Source: Neoceratodus forsteri
Taxonomy: Eukaryota > Chordata > Ceratodontiformes > Ceratodontidae
Assembly (NCBI GenBank): GCA_016271365.2
Contig: CM028129.1
Coordinates: 1,003,111,501 to 1,003,175,500, forward strand
Direction: 5' to 3'
DNA: 64,000 nt
The stretch's first letter is position 1. Each line of letters begins with the position of its first letter. A model generated the notes under the pieces. That model saw only the letters and a list, made by a program, of their open reading frames with translations. It was not told the origin of the DNA and searched no databases. This document shows, piece after piece, positions 11,080 through 21,856 of this stretch. A program made the position numbers and the translations under genes.

Positions 11080-12818
11080 TGTAACCCCTCTACAAATGGA
11101 GGTTCCTAAAAAGTCTTCCTTGAGCTTGCTTAAATGCTTACTGCCAGGCTGGTGTTCTGCATCTTAATAGTTTAAATGTATTGCCAGAGCGTGCCTGTAT
11201 AGCCTCTGTGTACTGTCTGTTTAAGAGCTGCCTGGATTACAGTCATAATTAAGAGGGAGCTCTGTTAGAAGATGTACTTGTTTGCTGATCATTTGTTAGA
11301 GTAGTAATAATATTGCAATTTGTTCTAATCTACCTTCTTTGCAGCATGGACAGTTCTGTATGTTTCTATCACTTGATCTTGGACTGCAGAATGGACCAAT
11401 CAGTACATTTGGGATTCTAAAATGGAGCCTGCTTACAGGGGCTTGGTGGGGCCAAAACTTGTAGGAACTGAAGTTTTGGGCTTTTGGCACCTAAAATAAC
11501 CTGGAGGGAGAGCCCTGGTTGTGGCTGACAGACAGATCAGCCAACCAAACCTTTTGGATCTTGGGGAAAGTCCCACACTGCTTGCAGTTTCAGTTAGATC
11601 TGAGTTGGGAAGTGAAGAAGTAACAGCTCGAGATAGTTCGAGCAGCAATCCATAGTGGATTTGCACGGGAGAATTGTGGAAAGGCCTGAGTTTGGCCTGC
11701 ATGCCTGCCTGCTGTTCCAAGAGAGAACTTGTGTTTTTTTTTGACTGAATCCGAATTTGGAGAATGAATTAAGCCACTGAATTGTGACCAGGCTTTAACC
11801 TGAAGAAGATCGAAGATTTGCTGAATGCGATTGGCCTGTCAGGACTTCCAGCTACCTCTGAAATCCCGGATTGTGCAGAGACTCTGTAATTGCGACCGGA
11901 GAGCCATCTGCCTGGTACAGTGGAATTTCCTGACATATGAATGTGCTGTGTGCTTATTGTGGGTCGTGATTTGGCTCCCCACTGTGTGTCTGAACTGCGT
12001 TTTGCTTGTTGAAGGCTGTATCCAACTCCATGGACTGAATCTGTCTCCATTTCTGTTTGCCTGGGCCCTGCTACACTGGCCCAGCCAGAATACCTGCTAT
12101 GCAGAGAAAGTCATCAACGAGAGACTGGCCTGGGGATCAGCCCCCTGCTCAATGCCTTGAACAGGAACAATGCGTCTGTGATTCATGTGGGCCCTGCTTC
12201 TCTGGGCACTCCAGCTCAACAGCCAGCAGTTTCAATTTCATCCTGCCTGTGTCCAGTATTGGATGTCATGAGTAAACATCAGGGTAGCTCCCTGCAACAA
12301 CAGCTAAATCTAAAAGTGTCTTGTTGCCTTTCCTTTCATGAACTGAGCCCTCCGGCTCCAGATTACAAATAGTGTGTGTTGTGCATGTTGCTTTTTTTGC
12401 ATCACAGGGCCCCAACCAGCTGCAACATTCTTGGCTAGCTCAACGTTTTCCTACCTGGGTACCCAGAGTGTGTGACTGTGTAGGGACTCTGAACTGCCTG
12501 CATAACTGTTTGATTAATATAGTTTTTAAGCAAATCAACCTGATTACACCCATTCCTTGTTCAAGTCCCCTGAATTAATCAGATTTAACTTTGTTTGCAT
12601 TTAACCTGTCTGTGGTTCCAGTTTGTGACAAAAGTATTGTACTGTTGCTATTTGCTGTGCTTCACCTTGTTTTACAGGGGGTCCCCAGTGTAAAGCTGGA
12701 GGAACCAGCCCTGGTGGTAAATTCAAACAGTATGGGTAATTGCCTGGTGAATAAGGGTCATTGTGAAAGTAGTTATTGTATATTGGTCAGGCCACTGGAA
12801 GAGAAAGAGGGGGTTACA
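11080..12818. repeat. 1.74-kb block bounded by 12-13 bp inverted repeats
   Basis: The block begins TGTAACCCCTCT (11,080-11,091) and ends AGAGGGGGTTACA (12,806-12,818), near-perfect inverted copies with the TG...CA ends typical of LTRs. No flanking duplication could be seen (left flank catatg, right flank gtgtcc). The interior is mid-GC, has many short open frames and no recognised protein domain. A solo LTR is the first choice and a non-autonomous DNA transposon the second. The pairing may also be coincidental. Confidence 0.35.
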
Positions 12819-13139
12819 GTGTCCAGGAGGGCTGTGCCCAGGTTAGCTTGACCACTAACAACCCTGACCTCTGGGTGGAGGCACCCGTTTCATTACCCAG
12901 GCCCCTTAATCTGCTACTAGCCAAGCAGGCAGGGGTAGTAGCCCTTGGGATAGCGCCACCTAGGGGTTAGATATGAAAACCTAATGTATGGGGTGTTCAG
13001 GGGCAGAAATAAGGATTTGGCAGCCAAGAGCTAGGAATAGCTCCTGGGTGTTGGCATTTTCATGTTGACCAGGAGCTACTCTGGCAAAATCAGGAGCTGA
13101 AGGTGGACTATGTTAAAAACGTGACAAGACGCAGTGGTC
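12819..13139. other. Non-coding stretch
   Basis: No feature could be supported. Short repeats of an aggagcta-type motif lie at about 13,020-13,100. Confidence 0.35.
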
Positions 13140-13144
13140 AGCTA

Positions 13145-13330
13145 GGAGGCAGTGTGGCTACTAGGAGGTACTGGTCTAGTGGTTAAAGCACTGGGTCATG
13201 AAGATAGATTGCAGGTTCAAACCCTACTAGAGCCAGATACTCACTGTTTGACCCAAGACACTCACCAACCCTATCCTCCAGTCCACCCAGTTGTGAAAAT
13301 GAGTAGAAACTAGGGACCCCACTGAAAACA
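13145..13330 (+). repeat. tRNA-derived SINE (plus strand)
   Basis: An A-box-like segment tggtctagtggttaaagca (13,171-13,189) precedes a B-box-like segment ggttcaaaccc (13,213-13,223), the internal polymerase III promoter arrangement of tRNA-SINEs. A GC-richer body follows, ending around gttgtgaaaatgagtag. Its body differs from the CORE-type SINEs at 32.5 and 61.9 kb, so it belongs to another family. Confidence 0.7.
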
Positions 13331-13810
13331 AGTTGTGGCATTTCAGAAGGACTAATATTCCTGATAATATGACTGCCATGGGATGGCGACTGTAACACTC
13401 ATGAATTCTGTATATGCTTCCTCTGGTTTTGTGGGGAGAGGTTAGGAGTTTGGGACACTCAGCTTTTATGCCATTTTTGTAAGTGCATGGTTGACTTTTG
13501 TGCACCAGACAAGTTACTGTAGCAATTTTCAGGCATGGAGCAGGCAGCAGTGTAAATGTTTGCACTTTGCAAAAACTGCATAATAGCTAAGTGTCTTTTT
13601 AAATATATTCATAACTGTTTTTTAAATAATAAAGTAACTACAGTATTTCAGCTGCTGCTTGGGGTAGTTGGCTGTTATAATTTTTAACTACAACAGCTGC
13701 ACCTCTAACATTCTGTTAAACAGAGTAAATATTCAATCTCTTGCAAACTGTTTAAAAAAAAACATACCCTACACGACCAGTTGCAGCAAAATTCTACACA
13801 ATGTCACAGA

Positions 13811-13981
13811 AATGGGTGCTTACTCACCTGGTAAAGGTGATTGTGTTGGTTGACATTCATGGCACTCCAGACCTTACATCATGGATTTTAGCCCACCTGA
13901 TAGGCTAGTTGATGCACATGACTCTAGGATCAAATTTCTTGTATATCCAGATCCCAGAAGCCCCTGTTCTCCAGTTTGAAT
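13811..13981. repeat. DIRS right inverted terminal repeat (extended)
   Basis: Segment 13,856-13,981 is the inverse complement of 20,693-20,815 with about six differences. The outer ~45 bases (aatgggtgcttactcacctg onward) have only a partial counterpart in the other terminal repeat but are matched inversely by the ICR. A longer right terminal repeat is the known DIRS-1 arrangement. Confidence 0.92.
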
Positions 13982-14249
13982 CTTCCATAGCTGAAATCAA
14001 GGTTAGTAATACCACAAAATACCACTAACAATCATAATCAATAATACACTCTGAAATCCATATCTGCGGGTGGCCAAGTGGCCCTTTTTTTATTTTCCTA
14101 TTACTGCAATCTAAATTTGACCGCATAACTGGTCGACGGCAGACATCGTGGATGTCCTTAGTGAAATATATGAATAATTCCCCCCGCAAGTTACTTTATC
14201 TGCTTAGCCTATTCTTTGCCACTCTGAGCGCTCTGTTGGGAGGGCCGTG

Positions 14250-14351
14250 AAGTTCCATGGATGTCAACCAACACAATCTCCTTTACCAGGTGAGTAAACA
14301 CCCATTGTGATTGGTTGACCATCCATTGCACGCCAGACTTTACATCATGGG
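14250..14351. repeat. DIRS internal complementary region (ICR)
   Basis: Bases 14,255-14,306 are the inverse complement of the element's outer end at 13,811-13,863. Bases 14,304-14,351 correspond to the inverse of the other outer end at about 20,789-20,836. The two halves meet at ATT (14,304-14,306). In DIRS elements this region serves as the template that allows the two ends to be joined into a circle. Confidence 0.92.
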
Positions 14352-14396
14352 TAGATAAGCAGCAGTACTGTACCCAAGGGAGGGATGCAGAGTGGT

Positions 14397-15833
14397 CTAG
14401 GAGTGAGAGGATGAGCTGGCTGCTATGAGAACCTGAGTGGTGAAGGTGGGCTGTAGCCTGTATAAGTGTCCCAGTCTGTAGTGTCTGGCAAAAGTATGGG
14501 TAGAAGTCCAGGTTGCCGCTTTGCAGATGTCTTCTGTAGACACATTAACCCTTTCTGCCCAGGAGGTAGACACTGCTCTTAATACCCTTTGGGGGGTCAG
14601 TTGCTTAACCTTGTAAGCCTCCTGAATAGTTCTCTTGAGCCAGCCAGCAATGGTAGTCTTGGATGCTGCTTTACCCTGTCACTGTCCTTTTGTGACAATG
14701 AATAATCTTTTTGTCTTGTGAAAAGGTGTTCTAGTGATGTATGTGGGCAGGGCGACCCCTACATCTGAGTGGAGTGGAACTGGCTTATCACTGGGTTGTG
14801 TGTTGCCTGAAAAGGTTGGCAATTCTATAGGTTGTTCCCTATGGAATGTAGATGCGACCTTCGGTTGGAATGCTGGGACCGTGTGCAGGTGTACCCCTTG
14901 GGGTGTAAGCATGGTGTAAGGTTCTCTGCATGACAGGGCTCCCAGCTCACCGATTCTCCATGTGGAGCAGATGGCAACTAGAAAACAGGTCTTGAGACCC
15001 ACCCAGAACAAATCTACCTCATGCAATGGTTTGAAGGGGGCTGTGCTGAGGGAATCTAATACCAACAACAGATCCCAGGGGGTGACTGAAGGTCTGACCC
15101 TGGGTCTCAGTACTTCGACCGCTTTGAGAAAACATATTGCGTCTGGGTGCGCTCCCGGTCTGTGCCCACCTGTGGGCCCAATGGCTGCTCCGATGGCAGA
15201 CAGTTGTACCCTAAGTGAAGATTGGGCCAGTCCCTTGTCTGCTCCATGCTGTAGGAACAGGAGAATGATAGACATGTCTGCTAGTTCGGGATCCTTGCCT
15301 TTTTCTTGGCACCACTTCACAAATACTGACCACTGTCTACTGTAAGCAGAGGTGGTGGAGGAATGTCTGGGTTGCAGCATTGTGGAAATGACTGATTCAT
15401 GATAACCAGCTCTCATCAGTCTCTTCCTCTCAGGAGCCAGGCTGTGAGTTTCAGCGTCCCCGATGCAGGGTGGACCATGGGTCCCTGTGTCAGCATGTTG
15501 GACTGGTAGGGTAACCTGCATTTGTCCATGGCCATGGCTATTACCATGGAGAATCAGGCTCTCCGTGGCCAATAAGGTGCCATTAGGATAATGGTTCTTC
15601 AGGATGTCCGGATTTTGGATAGTACTTGGGGTAGTAAAGGGATCAGAGGAAAAACGTACGCCCAAACCCGAGATGAAGGTTGTGACAGGGCACCAATTCC
15701 CTGTGAGTGGGTTTCCCTGTACCTTGAAAAGAATCTGCTGACCTGTGTGTTCTTCGCTGTGGCCATGAGATCCATAATGATGGGTCCCCATGCCTCCTGA
15801 ATCATCTGAAAAAGGCTTGGGTGGAGATGCCAC
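14397..15833 (-). pseudogene. DIRS tyrosine recombinase (integrase) with one internal stop
   Basis: A 384-codon frame from 15,833 meets TGA at 14,681-14,679. The same frame then runs another 93 codons to a TAG at 14,399-14,397 and holds the rest of the catalytic domain. Residues ~160-220 form the helical core-binding region (SAYSRQWSVFVKWCQEKGKD). Residue 293 in STWRIGELGAL is the likely first catalytic Arg. After the stop come GWLKRTIQEAY, VLRAVSTSWA and FARHYRL, whose Tyr (codon 14,480-14,478) is the expected nucleophile. The His of the usual H-x-x-R box appears to be Arg here (RVLR). Codons 1 to ~135 overlap the RNase H/methyltransferase-like frame, so the true start may lie downstream. 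The enzyme would integrate circular DNA. Confidence 0.88.
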
Positions 15834-17093
15834 TCCTCTGGGTGTACCTGCTGTCGAATGAGCCAGTCCGCTCGTACGTTGAGCCTGCCCGTGAGATGAA
15901 CTATGTCGATGTGTGTGAGGTTGGTCTGGGACCAGTCCAGGACCTTTTTAGCCTCTTGCTGCATAGCTCTGGTCCTGGTGCTCCCTTGCTTGGCAATGTA
16001 TGCTACTGTGACCTGATTGTCTGAATGGATCAAAATTGACTAACCTGAAATGGAGGACCTGGAGGCTCTGAGGGCATGGAATACTACCCTCATTTCTATG
16101 ATGTTGATAGACAACCTTGCTTCTGAGGTTGTCCACTGGCCCTATGTGGATAGGTTGCCCAGACACACTCCCCAACCTAGTAGGCTGGCATCTGTCTCAA
16201 TAGAGGAGATGTAAGTTGCCTCTAGTGGAACCCCTCGTGTGAGGTTTGAGGCCACTGTCCACCAGGCTAATGAATGTCTCACCGAAAGTGGTAGCAGCAT
16301 TCTGACCTGCAGATTGTGCTCGTTTGGGGATCCCTGTATTAGTACATAATTCTGCAGGGATCTCGTGTGCCACCTGGCCTAAGTAATCAGGTCAATGCAA
16401 GATGCCCTGTGACCTAGTAACTGAGCTATTTGGCCCATGGTCAGCCAGTGGCAAGCCTTCAGGTGACGAGACAGGTTTATTAGGTTGTCCACCCTTTTCT
16501 GGGATGGTTTTGCCCATCCTAGTGACGTGTTGATTTCCGCCCCAGGTGTTCTATCTGCTGCGCTGGTACCAGGTGATTCTTGGCCTCTTTCACAACCCAG
16601 CCATGCTCCTCAAATGCCTTCAGCACCAGCTGGGTGTCTTGATGTGACCGCTCCTTGGAGTGAGACTGGATCAGCCAGTCATCCAAGTAGGGGATGATAT
16701 CCAGCCTTGTTCTTATAGCCTGGCCACCAGCACTACTGACACCTTGGTTAACACTCTTGGTGCTGAGTTAAGACCGAAGGGCAGGGCATGATATTGAAAA
16801 TGCTGGCCTAGGATGTGGAAATGGAGGCATTGCCTGTGCTTTGGTCTGATAGGAATGTGAAGGTAGGTGTCCTTCAGATCTATAGAAGTGAGGTAGTCAC
16901 CTACCCGGATACTGCGGAGGGTCGATTTTAGGGTCTCCATTTTGAAACTCTGGGTGACTACATGTTGATTGAGGTGCTTGCGATCCAGAATGGGATGGAG
17001 TTCTCCTGTTTTCTTTGGCACAAGGAAGAAGATGGAGTACACTCCCTGTTTCTGCTCGTGAGGGGGGACAATCTGGATCACTCTGTTCTGCAT
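15430..17093 (-). pseudogene. DIRS reverse transcriptase-RNase H region, broken
   Basis: The RT begins at about 17,090 with VPKKTGELHPILDRKHLNQH, then GDYLTSIDLKDTYLHIPI and FGLNSAPRVLTK. A frame change follows and the catalytic YLDD box is read at 16,689-16,678 (YLDDWLIQS). RNase H lies at about 16,130-15,700 with IHSDNQVTVAYIAKQGSTRT and HLTGRLNVRADWLIRQ. The frame continues past a stop at about 15,597 into a conserved tail with IILMAPYWPRRA, as in the region between RNase H and recombinase of vertebrate DIRS elements that has been likened to a methyltransferase. At least two frameshifts and several stops are present. Confidence 0.88.
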
Positions 17094-17273
17094 CAGATCT
17101 AACAGAATTTGCTGGACCTGATGAGTCGACGCCTTCTTTTTGGTGATGGGGAAACTTATAAACCTGTGTATGACTGGTGACTGGGACAGTTAGTTCTATG
17201 GAATAACCTCTCAACGCCACCTCTAGGACCCACCTGTCTGAGGTTGTGTTTTACCACTGTTGTTTGAAAAGCA

Positions 17274-18797
17274 TCAATCTTTTGCCCGCCTAAGGGCACA
17301 TCTCCTGCTTGTGTGGGGATCTGACAACGTAGTCATTGTTGCTAACCTCAATTCTCTCTTGCTCTTCCTCTGAACTTGGATCCGCGGGATCTGAAGGAAG
17401 AGGACTGATAGGTATGGTTGAAGAAATTGCGGTATCCTCCATGTGCTCCTCTGCCTCGAAAGGAGTTGTTCTGAAAATTCATGTCTCTGCGGGTTTGCTG
17501 AAACTTGTTCCCCCCCAGCCAAACCTCCATCTGCCGGAGGGAAGGTAGGTGGACCTGTTCTTGTTTTTGAGTAGGTCCTTACCCTCATCTTTCTGTTTTA
17601 GAAACTCCTGTAAGCCCTCCCTGGATACATGCTTGCCTTTCATCGGCAAGTTCTGCAGCAGTGTCTTGGATTCATTGTTGGCTTCCCATAATTTAAGCCA
17701 CAAAGCTCTTCTGGCATGGCTAATGAGGGCTGTGGCCCTGGCGTTCAGTGTCAGAGTGTCCACCGCCATGTCCGCCAGGTACTTAGCAGCATCCAGTGTG
17801 CACTCTAATAGTTCTGCCTCTCTGGTTTTGGGGTTTGCCTGCTCGAGGAGAGCTCCTCAAGCCATCAAATGTGGGCACATGCGGTGCAAATGGCAATAGT
17901 GGATGCTTTGGTGGCCATTCCTTTGATTTCAAAGATCTTTTTTAACATGTCATCCACTCTCTCATCTGTGGGGGTCTTTTAAAGATATGGTTCAGCATGG
18001 CAGTACAGTTTTCTTGTTGAGTGCCTCTATCTGAGGATCAATTATAGAGACTGTGCATCAGTTGCTGGCCTTGTCCTCCTGATCTGGATACATGCAATCC
18101 AAGTTTCTCTTGTTTGACATTCTTCCAGGTTCTGTGGATTGCCACTCCTTGTTGAAAATGTCATCAATCGCTGGGCATATGGGAAAAGTCTCCTTGGTGG
18201 TCGCCTTTTACTGAATTATGGGGTCTAGTTTTGACTCTGTTTTGTCCTCTTCGACCTCAAACCCCATGGTGGCCTTGACTATTCTCATCAGGCCTGGAAT
18301 CATGTTGAATGAAAATAGTTTGGACGTGAGGGATGGCATGGACTGTGGTTCCATTTCTCCGTCATCGGATGCTGCCCCGTCCTCCTCATCTGGTATGTCT
18401 TTGTCCCTGCTGTCATCTCTGGAATCAGGATTATGATTATCTGGAGATGGTTCAACTGGGTCCGCACGGTCCCCAGTGGCCCCCCTGCATCATCTGGTTC
18501 AGGTAGCAGTGTGGTTGGGGCCTTGTGCTGGGTGAGGGATTCTAACCTCTCCATTATCTTCAACATAAAGTTTTGCAGGCTCTCCATCATGACTACTGTG
18601 GCCTGCTGATTCTGAAGAAGAATAGCCCCTGGATCCATCCAAGTAGAACTGCTGGGCCCTGGATTGCTGGAGCCCATGACTGAAGTTTGCTCCAGTGACA
18701 GGTCATCGTCATGGTGGAAGCTGGTGGGGCAGAGTGGGCCAAGAGTGTGGGGCATCAGGGTAACGCTGCAGAATGTGCACTTCTTAGCCTTGACCAT
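17274..18797 (-). pseudogene. DIRS gag-like region, broken
   Basis: The minus-strand frame at 18,797-18,300 starts with MVKAKKCTFCSVTLMPHTLG, a Cys-containing N-terminus, and continues with an acidic and Ser-rich stretch. A second part at 17,769-17,479 reads ARATALISHARRALWLKLWE and SKTLLQNLPMKGK, which match the conserved block of vertebrate DIRS gag proteins. It is followed in another frame by the Arg/Gly/Phe-rich stretch NSFRGRGAHGGYRNFF, probably nucleic-acid binding. The pieces lie in order but in different frames. The product would package or chaperone the element RNA. Confidence 0.75.
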
Positions 18798-20384
18798 CTG
18801 GTGAAGAGAGGAAAGGATGAGTAGAGTTAGGACAGATTAGCCATGGGCCTCCAAATTAGTGGATGCCCCATAGATAGTGCTTAACTGCACTGTTTGCTCA
18901 CACTGGTCAACCTAGTAGATAAGGTTATGTGTGCAATGGGGCTTTACTTGGAGTCGTAACCCTCTGTGTGAAGTAATGTAGCCATTGGCTGCTAGTGCAG
19001 GGAGAGAGAATCATAGATGGAGTCCATATAGATCGCTGTAGAGAGGCACCCATAGTAAATGGCATTGAGGGTCACTATAGTGAGGGACCCAATAAGATGA
19101 AGGTGACTGAAGAGGGCGCTATGGAGAGGGACCCCAAACTGCTTCTTGTTGGAGGGTGGGGGCGTTGTTAGCCCAGGAGGTGCTGTAGGCTAGGCCTGCT
19201 GCTTTGGGAAGATGCCTGACTGAAAGGCGACCAGAAGAAGAGAAATCTCCACAAACAAGGGCGAGGCTGAGTTCACCTCATTTTCGAGCCACATGTCTCC
19301 ACTTGGAAGGGGAGAGCTGTGGGGCTGAGTTTACCTCATTTATAATTCAGGAGATCTGTGGGGTTGACTTGTGACTATACCACGCTGACAGCAGGGATTC
19401 CCCTTCCATTAGTTCACTGTGCACCTTGCGGTAAAATTCATTTTCAGTGCCATTCACAATGCATTAACTTGTTTTTCAGCCCCAGTAATGCAAATAGGTC
19501 TGTCGTTCCCCTTCCCCGCTAGGCTCCCATACCAGCATCAGTACTTTGGTAGGTAGGCCGCGGCCTAACCATGTGGCTACATGGAGTCTGTAGTGGAGCC
19601 AGCAACAAAAATGAGTTTTAAAATCTTTGTGTTTTAACTCCTGCATTAAATCGTTGGCTTTTTCTCCTTTTCCCCATGAGCTAGTGATGGCATTAGTCAG
19701 TGGCTGCATCGCCAAATGCTGAGTAAGCAAGGAGATTGAGGAGGGTGAGAAACAAAGAAGGGGGGAGGGTATGCCACGCGGTGTTCATGCTCTGAAGCTG
19801 AAAATAAGCGCTATCCTCCTCGGGCGATCTCCTGAGAGCTTGTTCTTGCTTAGGAGGGAATTTGTTTGCCTAATAGAGGAAAATCCTCCTTATAATGGGA
19901 TCTTTCTTTTTTTAATTATAACACTTTGGAGTGAGCAATCGAGTTGCGCCATGAGGGAAGCCCTGGGACTAAAACTCACGATCTCCCGAGACGGTCATCA
20001 CCACCTGGCTAGACTCTACCAAGGAGATCAGTTCATTCTTCTTTTAACAGGACAATTTGAAATACAAACTTGAAATAGATTCTTAGAAAAAAACGACAGT
20101 AAAAGGATAGCCCAGATAAACGCTGTTATTGACTCACTTTACAACAAACCAAACTGAAGATAACCATGCTTGCAGGCTTAATGCAAATAGACAGCACTTA
20201 AGTCAGGGTCTCACTTCCACTTAATTGAGGCAACCTACATTAAACAGTTCTGGCAAAGATCTTTAAAGAAGAACCCCAACATCATAATCAGTGAGGCAGT
20301 AGCAAAAAACACTGTAACAATTTCCTTTTCAGTGAATAACAAAACTTGGGACCAACTATCCCAAATTCCTTGCAGAGCAAATAT
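18798..20384. other. 5' region of the DIRS element, non-coding
   Basis: This stretch lies between the gag start and the LINE tail. It contains GC-richer repeats such as gctgagttcacctcat (19,266-19,282) and its near copy gctgagtttacctcat (19,325-19,340). No supported coding sequence was found; open frames at 19,476-19,730 (-) and 19,771-20,073 (+) show no domain. An additional insertion inside it cannot be ruled out. Confidence 0.5.
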
Positions 20385-20640
20385 ATACATAGAATTTGAC
20401 AGCAGATAAGGACCGCTTGGCTCACCCAGTCTGCCCATTTCCCTACCTGATGGATAAGCTGCAGATCCTAGTTAACCAGCAGCCTACTTCTTCCTACCCC
20501 AACCCCCTAGAATTGCCTATGACTGTCCCATGCATGCTTGAATTCCACCACTGTTTTTGACTCCAAAACCTCCTCTGGAAGGCCATTCCATACATTATAT
20601 AACTTCCTTACATTTAAAAATATGTCGGCCTACCTTCCTA
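20385..20640 (-). repeat. CR1-like LINE 3' tail (minus strand)
   Basis: The minus strand reads NVRKLYNVWNGLPEEVLE, then KTVVEFKHAWDSH, the conserved C-terminus of CR1-type LINE proteins, and ends with the tail gggcagactgggtgagccaa followed by gtccttatctgctgtcaaat. It lies inside the DIRS element next to its left terminal repeat, so it is probably a later 5'-truncated insertion. Confidence 0.7.
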
Positions 20641-20692
20641 AAGTAGAATAACAGGGACTCCTGGAGTGCTTGTAGCCTGATCAGATGCACTG

Positions 20693-20836
20693 ATTTGAAC
20701 TGGAGAACAGGGGCTTCTGGGACCTGGATATACAAGAAATTTGATGCTAGAGTCATGTGCATCAACTATCTTATCAGGTGGGCTAAAACCCATGATGTAA
20801 GGTCTGGAGTGCCATGGATGGTCAACCAATCACAAT
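20693..20836. repeat. DIRS left inverted terminal repeat
   Basis: Inverse complement of the right terminal repeat with about six differences over ~125 bp. The outer end is tcaaccaatcacaatt, ending with AAT at 20,834-20,836, and is matched inversely by the second half of the ICR. Confidence 0.92.
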
Positions 20837-21699
20837 TAGGGATTAAGACACTTGCAGCTTCAAGCATAAAGTTTTCACTTAATAAATACAGAGCTTGTTT
20901 TCTCACAGTTTTCTGTGTTTGTGACATTTCTTGCTCATACTGTATTTTAACCCTCCCCATCATGTTAATCTGTTATATTACCATTCCCTTCTTTCTCCTG
21001 ATCACACATGTCTCTTCTTTCTCCTAATTGCAGGGAGTCTCAGTGGCTCGCATTTCAGCACTTCTTTCCCTCCGGTCCCATTACTCACTTTCTGCATATT
21101 TCACACCTCATTCTCCTCTTCTGCTTTCAGGGGATTGGCTCCGATTTTAAAATTGAGTGTCGCTAACTGTGGAGCTCAGGCACTCCCACTATGCTGCACA
21201 GAAACAAACACACTGCACAGAGACAGGAGCTGCTTGTAGCACTGCTGACTTACCATTTCTTAATTACCTAAATAAAAGCGCAGATTATTGGTGCTTAGCG
21301 CCCCCTTATTTCATTCCCTGGGTGTTTGATAATAAGTGGGTTAGATGGAATATCAGCACATTACAAATATTGATGGTTGTTTGTAAGTGGAATATCTGGA
21401 TTATGAGACGTGGGTATACACTACAGCAAAAAGAAGGTACACATATGGAATTATACAACAACATTGTACAAGACCTACAGTTGTTATATAAAAATGAGAA
21501 AATCAAGATGGGTAAAGATGAGTTATTAGAGCTATGGAAAGGGGTTACCCTGGATAACTGATAGCGATGCTCCAGTTACTTAAGATAACATGGGGGGGGG
21601 GTGAGGAGGGATGAATTATTTTGTTTAAATTAAATATATATTCAAGATGCTGTTTTGGGTGTACAATATGGGGACTAATTGATTTGATTATTATGCTTC
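20837..21699. other. Spacer between the DIRS and Crypton-like elements
   Basis: An open frame at 21,157-21,561 ends with NNIVQDLQLLYKNEKIKMG and LWKGVTLDN, faintly like the C-terminus of an L1-type LINE protein. No diagnostic motif is present. A G run lies near 21,592-21,601. Otherwise nothing could be supported. Confidence 0.3.
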
Positions 21700-21754
21700 A
21701 TTATACAATGGCAGAAAAAATTGCTTAAATCTCATTGGCTGACAAGCCCCAGAG

Positions 21755-21786
21755 ACAGTGATGTTATTAATCAATAACATCACTGT
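21755..21786. repeat. Perfect 14-bp-arm palindrome
   Basis: Arms acagtgatgttatt and aataacatcactgt flank a 4-base spacer. It lies 43 bases inside the left inverted repeat of the Crypton-like element. It could be a recombinase or accessory-protein binding site; that is inference. Confidence 0.85.
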
Positions 21787-21856
21787 ATCTAGGTCTGACA
21801 TCTGCTGACCCGCTTGTCACCTCAAAAGAAATCACTTCTCCCACCTGACAGCTGTC

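Larger units (their letters stand above)
13811..20836 (-). mobile_element. DIRS-type tyrosine-recombinase retrotransposon, near complete, 7,026 bp
   Basis: In element orientation (minus strand) the order is left inverted terminal repeat, 5' region, gag-like frames, RT, RNase H, a methyltransferase-like tail, tyrosine recombinase, internal complementary region (ICR) and right inverted terminal repeat. DIRS elements replicate by reverse transcription and integrate as circles through a tyrosine recombinase, leaving no target duplication. The two terminal repeats are about 95% alike over ~125 bp. The right one has an extra outer segment of about 30 bp. The ICR is complementary to both outer ends placed side by side. 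All three junctions share the trinucleotide ATT/AAT, which defines both ends to the base. Several stops and frameshifts make this copy non-autonomous. A CR1-like LINE tail sits in its 5' region (20.39-20.64 kb). Confidence 0.93.

Noticed and set aside
13171..13225. tRNA gene candidate
   Set aside because: A- and B-box-like segments are present but the cloverleaf is not, and a SINE body follows; the same applies at 32.5, 39.6, 43.7, 57.2 and 61.9 kb.
14734..17899. Plus-strand open frames inside the DIRS element
   Set aside because: They are antisense shadows of the recombinase, RNase H, RT and gag frames on the minus strand.
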